From Sipunculus nudus (taxonomy: Eukaryota; Annelida; Sipuncula; Golfingiida; Sipunculidae), in NCBI GenBank assembly GCA_026874595.1, contig CM049322.1:45813340-45877339 (forward strand): a stretch of DNA of 64,000 nucleotides, in the 5' to 3' direction. The notes beneath the pieces were generated by a model that saw only the letters and a list, made by a program, of their open reading frames with translations, had not been told where the DNA came from and made no database searches. Position 1 is the first letter of the stretch. The number at the start of each line of letters is the position of its first letter. Of the stretch, positions 1 to 13,334 are shown one piece after another. Both the position numbers and the translations under genes were made by a program.

Positions 1-106
1 TACAAATATATCAATGACATATGTGTATATGTGTGCATGAGAGACAGAGACAGAGAGGATGAAAGAGACAGACCAACAAAGAATGTGGGACCTACAGTAT
101 CCCTAC

Positions 107-365
107 CTGTGCCACCAACAATCTTTCCTCTGATCGTCTCTCTGTGGATACCCAGCTCCTTGGCGTAGACATCTCCATACCAGACTAGGAGTTCAGAGCC
201 TGCAGGGATCTCCTTAAAGCTCCTGTAGTAGATCTGTCCACAGTACTGGAAGGCTACCAGATTCTGTTCCTGCTCATTGCGGGCACAGTTTACATACCTC
301 ATCCAGTTAGACATGGCAGGGTTTTGTGCATCAACAAAGTGTTTGACCTTCCTGTTGTCACACAT
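107..365 (-). CDS. PRDM9-like exon: second half of PR/SET domain
   Basis: 86 codons plus one base. It contains N-W-M-R-Y-V-N-C-A-R (SAM and knot region), NLVAFQYCGQIYYR and SELLVWYGDVYAKELGI, all hallmark PRDM9 SET motifs including the F-Q-Y and Y-Y-R tyrosines. It ends in phase 1 at CACAG|GTAGGG, so the coding sequence continues off the left edge, where post-SET and zinc-finger exons are expected. Confidence 0.93.
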
Positions 366-3300
366 CTGGAGTAAAATGATGTAACATTAAATTTAGCTAT
401 AAAGAGATAATAAAATTACAATATCCTTTATATAACTTTGGTATTATCATAATGGCTGTTTGACAGCAAACAAATTTTACTGAAACTCACTATATAAAAA
501 CATTCTGAGTAAACAGAATTTTTTTTGTATCACCGATGCCATAGTATCCCCAGACAATTAATCCCCACCCCCTTCAAATATAGGCCCCCATTTTCAGAAG
601 CATAAACTGACATTTTGGAAGCCACCAGGGTTTCTTCAGGGGTGACCTTCAAAACCAAGGTCAAGGTCACTAGTCATGAAAGAAAGTATCCTATTTACCG
701 TAACAACAGGGAAGTAAAGGTCAAAGTTGCATGTTTTGAAACTCTTTCATCAATTTATCATCTGACATCTTTTATTTTGATTTTAAGATTTACATCTGCT
801 GACTTGATAAACAATATTTTGACCAAATATTGGAATATTTAAGGTCAAGGCCACTCTCATGGGAAACATCATGATCCCTATTTAAATATACCTCATCCAA
901 CAACCCATATCTTTGTATATGCATAATATGAAATAAATCTGTCCATCGGTTTCAGACTTATAATGGTCATAGTACTGTCAAATGGCAATGATTGGGTTAA
1001 TAAAAGGTGCAAAAGTTGGCAAAAAATTGCAAAAAGTGGTGCAAACTGTCTTCCGCAGAAAACAAAGCTATCAAAGATCTTCAGTCAAAATGATTTTTGG
1101 ATCAATCCATGCATTCCTTATTGAGATATTTCAGATTTTGCTTGATTTTCACCAATTATAGAAATATTCAAGGTCAATGTCAATCTCATAGAAAAGGTCA
1201 TGATCCCAATTTATGTTATCTCATAACCCATATCTATGTATATGCAAAATATGAAAGAAATCTTTTATTAGTTTTTTATTTATAATGCTCACAGTACTGT
1301 CAAGTGGAACATAAATGGTTTTGTTTTTGATAGCAAAAACAGATATATGTCTCCCCCCTACTGGCCATCCCAAAATAACAGGGGTAAAAATATGCACTAT
1401 TTCAAAACAATGATTCTACATTTCAGCAATTTCACCCTTAAAGATCATGATCACCGCTTTTTGAACTCCGACGAGATTTTTTGGCAGAAAGAACTGGTGT
1501 GTCAAATTTGAAGAAAAAATCTTCAGTACTTCATAACAATTTATGGGGGTCACAATAATCTTAGAATTGCACAAATTTGAACTTGAAGATCAAGGTCTAG
1601 GTTACCAGGACCCAAAATATTCTGAGAACTCCATTAAAACAATTTGTGTGTCGAATGTGAGGAAAAAAGCTGCAATACTTCACAAATTACTGTGTTCACA
1701 AGACAATAACAATAATTCAGCTTATTTGACCTTGAAGATCCTGGTCAAGTCACCGGTATTTGAACTTGTCCAGGAATTTGGTATGAACAATGTGTGTTCC
1801 AAATTTGTGTACAAAATGTGAAATACATGTACTTCAAAAAGTTATAGGGCTCTCAAAAAAATTTACATTTCAGCAGATTTGACCTTGAAGATTAAAGTCA
1901 AGGTCACCAGGTTTCAAACTCGTCTGATTTTTTGGATAGGAACTATTTGTGTATTTTAGAGGAAAATGCCCATAATGATGAGGGTATTAAAAGTGTCAAA
2001 ACAAGGAAAGGATAATAAGTGGTGCCACCAGTTTACGGGAAATGACAACGCTATCCAAGATCTTAAGTCAATATGATTTTTGGATCAATCTATGCAAGAG
2101 TTCTTGATATATTCACAAATGCATGTTGTATTCCCCAGAAATGGACCTATTTAAGGTCAAGGTCACTCTACTTGTACAGGTCATGACCCCATTTTATATA
2201 GTCTTTATCCTCTTACCCTTATCTATGCACATGTCAAGTTTGGTTAAAAATCCATACAATGTGTTTTAGTTATAGCGCACACAAGATTTTTCTGCGGCGG
2301 CGGGACCACAATAAAACCACATTGTGTCCCCCGACTTTGTTTGTGGATACAATAATTTGTGACAATCAGACAAGCACCTGTGGTATGGTCAATATCAAAC
2401 CATTACAGCAGATAAATTTGAACTGTGTGCCAGAAAGTGATGGGTTGAACAACTGCAAACTGTGCTAAGCAAACAAAAGTTGAGCAAAAACTGAACAATG
2501 ACCAATCAGCTTTGCTTGATCTTTAGTTAATGTTAATTGTTTATCTCTCATTGAATTAATATGAAACTAAAAGAATTTCATACACAGCTATCACTGATAC
2601 TCCTTTTCTTTCATCTGATTGTTCCCATTTTGGTTTGTGATAAAAATCATTTTTTTTTAAGCAATTTGTTTAAAAACTTGAATTCAATTTTAATGGAAGT
2701 AAAACTTTAATGTTCAATGTTTGTAATGTAAATGCTGACTAATTTCATCATGAAATTAACAATCATACAGAGAAGCCAACCTGCCAGCAGTATCCAGAAT
2801 CATGAGCCTTGTTTTCATCTGTCGTCAGTTCACCTAAGTAAGGACCGAACCTCACATTTCTGGGAAATCCCTTTTCAGCCCAAACACCAAGTCCAGCACC
2901 AAATATTCTGGACTCTTTCACCACCAGCCCCTCTGGTAACGTTGCCAGATCAAAGTGCTTCTTTCCAATAACATTTGCCTGAATAAAAGATCTTATAGTC
3001 TATTTAAAATACTTTCAGCATATGGTATTGCTTCTTTCCAATACCATTTGCCTGAATAAAAGATTTTATAATCTATGCAAAATACATTCAACACATGGTA
3101 TGATTGTAATGATATACAATATGGTATATATTGAACAAACATAAACATTAATTTTTCACATGAATTTGACAAGGAATCCCTTGATACTATGAATTGTAAA
3201 AATGGCAGTGATAAGCCTATTATTATTAAGGTCCAGTGACATTTTTGTTTATAATCTTTAACTTTAAGAAATAAATTTAAGAACAATATCATATTCACCA

Positions 3301-3499
3301 CATTACTGTTACAAACAGAAAACATAAGGTGTTTGACTGACCATCATATATCAAGTTCACAAATATTAAGAATTGATTGATTAAGTTATGGCAAAGGTTT
3401 TGTAAAGTTGACAGACCTCTGTGTCCATGATGATCATAAGAGGGTGATCAGGGCATTCACCAAGGTATTCCTCCATGCATATTTCACAAACTAAAATAT

Positions 3500-3542
<43 letters not shown>

Positions 3543-6500
3543 TCCACATTATCTCCATTAAAATGCATGTTTATACACTATAACTGAATTTATTGTTACT
3601 TAAAAAAAATGCCACTTTAACTTATTTTCAGCTCAGGTTCTGTATATACTGTTCTAAGGGAAAAAATTATTGCAGATGCATTGATAAAATGTCACAACTA
3701 TGAAGGTAAGGTTAATATTACAACACATGGGTGTGTTGTGTGCAGGGTATATTTATATCCAGAAATGAGAGTGGAACCTGATGTGATAGACTGATGCAAA
3801 GTGTGACATCACAGGCAAAATTTAGAACTGACTTAAATCTAACAACACATGTTGGTTTTATTCTTCTCTGAAAATTGGGACTGACAGTGTCAGAAATACT
3901 AAGCTTCTGATGAGATCTAGAATTTTTAATCACAGGTTTCCTCTGGGAATTGAGCTCATATAATGTAATTTTTTTTTTTCATAGGCAATTATGTTAACTG
4001 ATAATATTTTGGGATTTGGAATACGTTTTGTGACCTGAACAACCCTTAAACTTTTTTTTTTTTTGGAGGATCCAAGTAACTGCCTCCATTTTTTTATGCT
4101 GACTTATCTATTTCTTAACCTAAGTATATATATCTGCAGAATTTCCATTTTTTGTTTGGAACTACTTGACAGGGCGATAACACTCCCTTCCTATCATTTT
4201 TTTTTTAATTTGTATCCTGGTGTCACTCAGGCCCTGGGTCTACAACACCTATGGGTCCTGAGTGTGTAATCATCCACATTGCTGGGTCATAACACCAAGG
4301 AACCCCCAAGAGACGCACTTCTATGTCAGTGATACACAGCAATGGGGCACAGCCTTCCCATTAAGCCTACAGAGCGCTCACCCTGGGTGGGGGCCGACCA
4401 TGAAAAACTCACCGCTTTGGCTGATATTCAAACCCAAGATCTCCTGGCTTTGAGTCTAGCGCTTAACTCTGAACCACAGAAGCTGGTACTTTAAATGCAA
4501 ACTTATACAGCACAATGTTCTCTGTATAAACAGCAAAGATATGTTATTGGCTATTTCTGAATTTTATTTTGCAATGGTGCTTTAATGACATAATAAATTA
4601 GCACCAATATATTGATGTACTCCTACTTTGTTATATGCAAAGTTTGACATTGCAGGACACCTGTCAGATTTCCCTGCATCAAACTTTTTAATTGGCAAAA
4701 TCTCATAATCCTACTAGTAATCTGTATTTTCATGAATGTAGTTCGATCTTTGCTATGTGTGTGTATGTGGGAGGGGGGGTTCCTATTGTAGGATGCTGAC
4801 TAACCCGAGTTTGCATTCAATTATTCAGCTTAGGTTCATTCACGCAGAAGTTACTTTACATTTGTGAATATTCCTTGTGGAATCCAGATCATGTGTCAGA
4901 TCCACACCAAATATAACTCTTCATTGGCCCATTCCTAAAAACGACCTGATTGGATAAGTTATGTTGTGAACTAACACACACATGAATGGTGATGAGCACA
5001 TACCTTAACGAGTTATTAAGGAATCATGAATTAAATGCTTCATCTAATCATGACACTCACAGATCTGGCATTGGAGATGAAATGTCCTTGCAACAAAAAG
5101 GTTTGAAGGCTGGCATCTGATAAGTTTATGGCCACACAGTTACAACAATAGAAGGGATTGTTCCAGATGGCTATCAGACAATAAAGGTTTACCTGAAATT
5201 TACACAGTGAAGCAGATCAAATAAAGATTTTTGTTTTGATTTTATGAAAGTTTGGTTATCTTCCCATGAACAGGACAGTACACTGACTTAGAAACTGAAC
5301 TATATCATTTGCTTTAGGCAAAAAAATAGGTTCCTTTCTCGAGCAAAGAGCATCAGTTTTGCCCTTTCATATAAAAACTTGTTTATTTTTATTATATTCA
5401 GTAGAGGTTTAGCAATTTTAAGTTTCAGTGTATCAGATATTTCTTGAAACAAAAATATATAATTTCGATGGAATTTCATATTGTTTTGTGCTTCTACATA
5501 TTTAGCAAAACAATTCTGTTATTATGATGTCTCCTGATCACATGAGATTACATAATGAAAATAGAAAAAAATTGTAAATAAAACTAGATGTGTTGGAACG
5601 ACACGAATGCCCCCCCTGGGGCAAATTAGGAACATTTGTTAAATTTTGAAAAAAATTTTTAAGTTCAGGAGGTGTTGTATGGTCAAAAGTAGGTCAACAA
5701 GGGCAAAATGCCAACTCGATCTGTAACGGGTCATTATCAAGCAACACACCAAAAATCAGGCCAGTATCTGCAGGCATTGTGAAAAAAAATTCCATACATG
5801 TGCATTTTCCATAAAAATTTCTGTCTTTCATGAAATTTTCTATGTTTAGGAGCCGTAAAACAATCAAAAGTAGGTCAACTAGGACAAAACGTGAACTTGA
5901 GCTGTGACTGATCATTATCTGCTCACACACCCTTACCAAAATGGAAAGTACTCACATATATGTGCCTTATATGTCCCTTATAAGGGCCTTATATGTCCCT
6001 TATAAGGGACATATATTTCCCATATAAATGCTATGTATGTGAGTTATATGTATATTGCAGTTATATGTTTAGTCAGGCATTGTTATATGTGAGTTATAAG
6101 GGAGTTGTATGTTTGTTATATGTCAGTTATAAGGGAGCTGCACGAGGCCATTCTGTACAGTTCATTTATATGTGACTTGTATGGGAGATATAAGGGAGTT
6201 GAATGTGAAGGGGTTCTGTATATGTCAGTTATATGTCAGTTATAAGTTTATATACTGTGAGCTTACTGTTCTATAAGATAGGACTTAGACATTTTCCAAG
6301 GGAACACAAATGCTGCAGAAACTTCTAAGTCCCAGCTCCATTATGGTTTTAAGAAAATGAATTATAATTGAATAATAAATACTGAAGAAGTATGTTAAAA
6401 TGGGTATCAAAATAACCAGCTTCCTCAGAACTTTATGTATATTAGAAAAATAATACTATAAATAATTTTTTTTTTTCATCTGATGTATACATTAAGAGGT

Positions 6501-9500
6501 ATAAACTATAGTAATCATGCATGCAGTAAAACATCATTTACTCAAAACACAATACAAAAAAATAATTTGACTATATTTCACATTGGTTATAATTTGTGCC
6601 CTTGATAATTATAAGAAAAAATAATTCTTTTGGAATGTAGTGTATATACAAACACTACAGCATCTAATTGCAATTGATAACTACTTCATAAATACAGAAC
6701 AAAGGGTATTGATGTAGTGTGCCACTGACCAATCATGGGAATACATAGGCATTAACCTAATATCATATTGGTTTTAGAAACAGCTCAACACCCACACATT
6801 CCAGCTGTAAAATATTGCCACTGAAAATCAACAGCATTGATAAAAGCATAGGTACTTAAAAAAATAAGTATCTGCATTCTTATTGTGACAATAACCAGCA
6901 TTCTAATCAGTAAATTTCACAAGTATATGTAACACCCCCCCCCCCCCCCCCAGCAGACAAGCTTAATTGCTGTACAAGCACTCTCTACAATGGACCATTG
7001 ACCTTACTGTACCCTGCCCTGGAATAGTGGTGACGTCACATGAATACTGTACAGGCTGTGCACAACTAAGGCATGCAGAGTCAGTTTACATCTGTGTGAT
7101 AACATCTGGTAACTGTTAAGGGAGTACACACTTTGAAGAGAAGTTCTTTGTCAAGCTGCTCAAGCAGAAGGGGAATGTATAGCTAAAAAATGTCTCATTG
7201 GTGAGTAATCTTGCATTATTTAAGTTATTTTTGCATAGTAAACCAGTGATTGCATAAAGATGACTTCACCTATCTTGGTTTGACCTGAAAAAAAACAGAA
7301 TTTGTGTGTTTCAAGATAACATTTCCTATTTGGTGGCCAATTTTTACAAAATAACATATTTTTGACAAAATCTGATGCTGTTGCCCTATATAGTGACATT
7401 GTGCATGTTCTATGCACCAACAAGAAGTTAAGAACATCCTTTTCAGTGATGCTATTTGCAATTCGGTGTGAAAAAATCAAGAGTCAGCAGCAGGCCCCAA
7501 AGTTTACATATTGATGTAATTTCTTAATGTCCCCTACCTGTGGAAGGGATGATCAGTTAGCCTACATAAAGCTTAATCAGCACACAAATGCTATGAGTAC
7601 CACATACTACCATTATATTTGTTGAACCTATGGCTATTGACCATGTTATTATTTAGCTGAACATGGGTCATGAAAAAAAAAGCTGCTACAAAGTAAAGAT
7701 CTTCCTTTTCATTTTCCAAATTGACTTGAATTTTTTGTCTTGCTAGAGTGCCCAAAAGTTATAATTTGGTTAAAAATTGTTAATTATACAATGTTCATAA
7801 GTTTTTCTTTCAGGCAAAGTAAACATTAAACACTGTTGATCATTGCTGAATTTACAGCCACTGTCTCAATTTTGGTGAATTCTTTTTTTTTTTATAAAAT
7901 TGAAGAGAGGTTTGCTGTACTTAACCAAAACATTTCAACTAATCTAAAAAATTAATCAAATATTTTTTTACTATTGGAGTCTTTCACACAAAAACTCCTA
8001 AATTAAGCTTTAATTTCATAATATGCCCTTCTACATGTCATTTACATATACTGTAAACACCAATTTATGAACAATTTGATACATAACACAGTATGTTTCA
8101 TAACAATCCACAAACCATTCATAATCATATGTATGAATTTAATCTGAATTTGACATCAGAAGGTCAAGAACACCCTTTTAAAGGTCATGAGCACTTTAAC
8201 TTTAATGGGCTTGGTCCTCTGACTTTCATTTGAGGTTTCTTCTGACATACTAGTATTCACTTTCATTACAAAAGAAAAAGCATAATAATTTGGGAATTTG
8301 TTTCACTAAGGATCAGATGATTTCATTAGGTACTATTTTGATTCCCAAAGAGAAATCAAAATCTGGTTCAATTTACAGGTTAATCAAAAGTGCATTTTTA
8401 GTCTACCTTGAATGATTTCTTTTTATAAGTACATGTAGTAGTGCCATTTCACCATAAAAGATCAAGAAGTCATTTTGAACATCATTGATGTACTGTTTTA
8501 GTAATATTATTGATGTGAGGCCCTTTTTTAGTCCATTTGTCTACTTAAATGTTAAAATATGCAAGACTCCATGTTCTTAATTATTTATTTCCAACAACCT
8601 TTGTTTCTATGATTTGTAATGGTTTCTTTACTTTTCCAGTATGAAGAAATGGTGCAGAAAGTAAAAGGAGAGCCCAGATATCTCCAGCCCTTGCACGAAT
8701 TGTCTAGTAAGCATATTCAGTTAATCATATAAAGTAACATTTAAATCTTTTAGCAAATGGGAAATGTTATGAATTGTAAGTTTTTTTTTATCAAATAGCT
8801 GGAACTTACCATATTTGAAGTGCAAATTTGGTGGTTAACATTTATTGTGCATATGGGATATTAATATATTATTATAAACTGTTTACATGTTAAAATTGTT
8901 TCAACTGCGTAACCTACTTTCTGAACCTATGAGCATCTTTAGGCCACAGTGTCTGTCCTGTGACCAGTATATTTGATAATCTGTAATGTTTGTATATACT
9001 CTGTATAACTGGAAATCTCTTCCTGTGTTAGTAATTGAGAAGTCCAACTGTATTTACTTATAATCTTAAATGTTAAACAGGCATATTTTCAGAACATTGA
9101 AACCCCTATATAGAGAGCAGATGTACTTTCAGTGAAATAAATTCTTTTCCTTTTTTGACTTGTGTGTTGCCTCCAGATAAGGTAAACTACTATAAATGTT
9201 AAGAAAAGCAATACTAAGCATCAATGTCAAAAGATATTCTTTAAACTTATTTAATAAGATAATTAATGTAAGCAATAATGACTATATGTGTATACTTAGA
9301 CTGGTAACATTTGTTTTTGCAGGTCAAACAGGAGGGGACTGAAAAGGATTTAGAGTGTGGCAAGGGTTATATTTCCTTCCAGCCTTCATTCTCTAAAAGG
9401 ACAACACTCTCAAATCTGACTGAACCAGGGAGTTTTAAAAATCTTATGAAAATATTATTATTTAGTTTACAAATGTGTAAGTAAACATTAATTTTGGCTC

Positions 9501-12500
9501 TTTTATTATCTTACTTTTATGTTTCATGTGTTTGCGTCCATATGACTGTGTGAAGTTGATGACCCCCAGTGTGACTGCAGGCCAGCATTGATTTCAAGGA
9601 ATTGCACAGTGCAGGAAGCTCACCACACACACACAAACCTTAATTTCTTTCATCTACGGTAATTCCTTGTGGAATAAAGAAAAGAGTAAACACCTTTCAA
9701 AACAGAACATACAACAGACAGTAACTGAGCTATTGACAAACAGTAGAGAAGGTGCATACACTGACTTATATGTGAGTTATATGTCACTTATAAGGGACAT
9801 ATATGGCACTTATAAGGCTCATATATGTCACATATATGGGAGTTATAAGGCACATATATGTGAGTTATAAGGCACATATATGGGAGTTATAAGGGACATA
9901 TATGGGACATAAATGGGAGTTATAGGGGACCTATATGTGGAAGCCTTATAAGTGACATATAAGGCCCATATATGTGACATATAAGGCTCCTACCTAATTT
10001 GCATATAAAATCCATATACCGGACATATATGTGACATATATGGGAGTTATAAGGTTGGATATAAGGGACATATATGGCACATATATGTGCCTTATATGTG
10101 CCATATAACTTTCACATATATGGCACTTATAAAAATTTTTGGTAAGGGCACCCAAAATCAGGCCAATAAAGGTATTGTGAAAAAAAGTCTGTACATATGT
10201 ATTTGTCATGAAAATTTATATTTTTCATGAAATTTTCTATGTTCAGGAGCCGTAAAACGATCAAAAGTAGGTCAATTGGGACAAATCGCGAACTCGATCT
10301 GTAAATATCTGCCAACACACCAAAAATCAGGCCAATATCTGCAGGCATTGTGAAAAAGAGTTTGTACATGTGTATTTGTCATGAAAGTTCATATTTTTCA
10401 TGAAATTTTCAATGTTCAGGAGCCGTAAAACGGTCAAAAGTAGGTCAACAGAGACGAAACGTGAACTTGATCTGTAACTGGTCTTTATCTGCCTACACAA
10501 CAAAAATTAGGCCAATATCTGCAAAGATTGTGAAAAAAAAGTCTGTACATGTGTATTAGTCATGAAAATATCTATTTTTCATGAAATTTTCATGAGTTTA
10601 GGAGCCGTAAAACGGTCAAAAGTAGGTCAACTGGGACAAATTGTGAACTCAATCTGTAACTGGTCATTATCTGCCTACACACCAAAAATCAGGCCAATAT
10701 CTGCATGCATTGCAAAAAAAGTCTGTACATGTGTACTTGTCATGATAATTTCTATTTTTCATGAAATTTTCTAAGTTTAGGAGCCGTAAAACAATCAAAA
10801 GTAGGTCAACCGGGATGAAACGCAAACTCAATCTGTAACTGGTCATTAACTGCCCACACATTAAAAATCAGGCCTATATCTGCAGGCATTGCAAAAAAAA
10901 ATCTGTACAACTGTTTGATTTCGGAATGACGGAAGGAAGGAATGACGGACATGGGTAAAACTATATGCCCCGGCCACTTTGTGGTGGGGGCATAAAAAAT
11001 CAATTTTAGGCAGAGATTTTATTAAGAGAGTTTGGAATCCAGTCCTTTTTGTTTTTGTTTTGTATTGTATCATGAGCCAGATTTTCAGTTACTATACCAT
11101 TATATTGTTATGGAGTAGGAAAGTGCATATTTGTGACTTAACACATAATTCAAGGAATATTTCACATTTCATATTTCACAAATTTAAGCTCAGTTTCAGG
11201 CATGTCAGACTGAACAATGAATGACTTCTCATAATTGATGACACCCGACAACCAGTCATCAAGACACACACATATAGGCTTCTCTCCCAATTTAATCAGA
11301 GAACAGTACACCAAACCATTAAGGTCTATTTTAAGTCTGTACAAACAGAAATAGTGTCACAGAATGACTTATGTGTTTAGTCTTTATGAGGGAATGGTAG
11401 AACACAATTAAAACATGTTATTTTATGAGACTCCGCATGTGTATATAAGCACTGTCCTCCAAATAGGACTTGTAGGTCAGTCTATAACTGGATGTATGTC
11501 AGGTCAGACTTGGGATTTTCCATAGAACTTTTGTCGAATCAGATCTCACGAAAGTTAGGTAGAACACTTACAACTCTGATGTAATTGTGACCTACTTTGG
11601 GTCATCCAATAAGGTTTAGCTTTTATGACGAAATGCAGAAATATGGATATGAATGTCTCATATGTCACGTGAAAGCTGTGTAACAAAACTATCTGTAGTG
11701 CGCAGAGTGAGTCAGAGAGAGAGAGAGGGACCATGTCTAGCTGGGCACTGCAGGGCCTCAGCAAAGACTGGCCCAGACTCTGTCCTGTGAATAAAGGCTT
11801 CTATCATCAAACTGGTCTTGGAACATTTGTCAGCCTCCAACATCAGCACTGCTTATGATACAGTGTGGGGACATTCCCCAACCCCACATTGTATCAATAT
11901 TATTTGACAATATCTCATTACAACCTTGCACTTAACTGCCAACTATTACATGGTTTGGATACATATTTTCAGGTATTAATATATATGTGAAGAAAAAAGT
12001 GACAAAAATGGCAATGCAAAACATTTTCCATAACTCTCTATTCATACTTCAGTTTCAATTAAATGTTAATTGGTTTTTACTTTGACTGTTATATATGGTC
12101 AACATGTACACATTGCTATAATTTTTTAGTCTGTTCATGTACTAAAATGGATGTTCAAGCTAAATTTTATATCACTTTCACAGGCATGGAACACATTTTA
12201 CCTATGAATTACATTAAGTACATTAACCATAAAATATTACATAAATTGCCCATTGTTTCCTTACTGACAGCATATATCTATACACTTACACATGTATCTG
12301 TCATCATCTGGGACCTCCAGCTCCATATAGTTCAACTCTGCACGATTTCTCTTTGGATATCTTGGGGTGGGGGCACCTGCAGCTGCACTGGGCTCTTCTT
12401 TAACCTTTGTTGTTGTTTTCTGAGGCTAAAAATGGAAATGATCAAGTAATGAAGTCATTATGAAATTAAAATGAAAAGAGTTGCATTGATGTCAGATTAT

Positions 12501-13277
12501 GCCCAAAATGTGACCTGTGAACTGTGACATGGAAATCTGGGGTAGAACTGGCCAAACATTCCTCAGTGAGGAAGATTTACACCCCCACCCCTAAAGAAAT
12601 TGTATGGAGATTAAAATAATAATCTATCATATTTTAACCCACTGTCAATCATGTCCCTTTTTTGTTTTCCTGTTTTGCTTGGCAGCATATACCTCTGCTA
12701 ATTCCAGAAATTCTCAGATTATCATCTCCTATCAACTAATCCATACCAAAAACTACTAAAAATAAAATTTTCCTAAAGTAGTTACTATAGTAATTCTCTA
12801 TTATATGTTCCTTCAAGTCTGACCTTTTCTAGCAGACACAAATATACTAACTAATAATATTTAAAGAGATGAATAACTAGACAGATAGAAGGACAGGCAG
12901 ATTTGGGTGACAACATAATCTCATTCTCAGTTAAGTCATAGAAATTACAAGTCACAATTACTGAGTACCAGTTCCAGATAAGACTTTTATAACTATTTAT
13001 ACATTTACCTGTTTGGTGACATCTGGTTGCTGTTCTTTTTCCACTTTCAATTTCCTCACTGGAAGCTGGAATCTCTGCACAGGAGCTTTAGCTTAAATTA
13101 AAGTGCATGCATTTAAAACAGAAGGAATGACCCACACAACCAGTGATAGTGTAAGTAATAATTATACTGAACCATTATATAAAGTTCCACAAAAGTTTAC
13201 AAGTAATTTATTATCTCTATATATTCTGATGAGCAATGCTCTCTCTCTCTCTCGCTCTCTCTCTCTCTCTATAATTA

Positions 13278-13334
<57 letters not shown>

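Larger units (their letters stand above)
5930..10148. mobile_element. 4.2-kb terminal-inverted-repeat element nested in a tandem repeat
   Basis: It begins CCCTTACCAAAA at 5930 and ends with the exact complement TTTTGGTAAGGG at 10148. Subterminal arrays of short palindromic motifs (TTATAAGGGACATATATG-like) lie just inside both ends, at about 5950-6250 and 9765-10135. It sits inside a copy of the outer element's satellite unit, between '...CACAC' and 'CACCCAAAATC', giving a short putative target duplication (about 4-5 bp, ambiguous because the target is repetitive). The interior has no transposase-like ORF but holds a CRE-like site and splice-bounded exon-like segments, so it is probably a non-autonomous element carrying acquired sequence. 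Confidence 0.6.
5583..10995 (+). mobile_element. Minisatellite-bearing non-autonomous element, interrupted by another element
   Basis: The left part (5583-5929) starts AACTAGATGTG and GAATGCCCCCCCTGGGG and carries about 1.6 units of a roughly 175-bp tandem repeat. The right part (10149-10995) carries about 4.5 more units and ends in GGTGGGGGCATAAAAA after a GGAATGACGGA block. The unit markers are CCAAAAATCAGGCC, GGAGCCGTAAAAC and AAAAGTAGGTCAAC. Both parts are in the same orientation, as expected for one element split by the insertion at 5930-10148. This style of element (ATGCCCC start, internal satellite, GGGGGCATA end) is common in bivalve genomes. No transposase is encoded. Confidence 0.65.

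Noticed and set aside
12063-12449. 128-codon plus-strand ORF
   Set aside because: It is the antisense shadow of the SSXRD-like exon at 12290-12425 and flanking intron.
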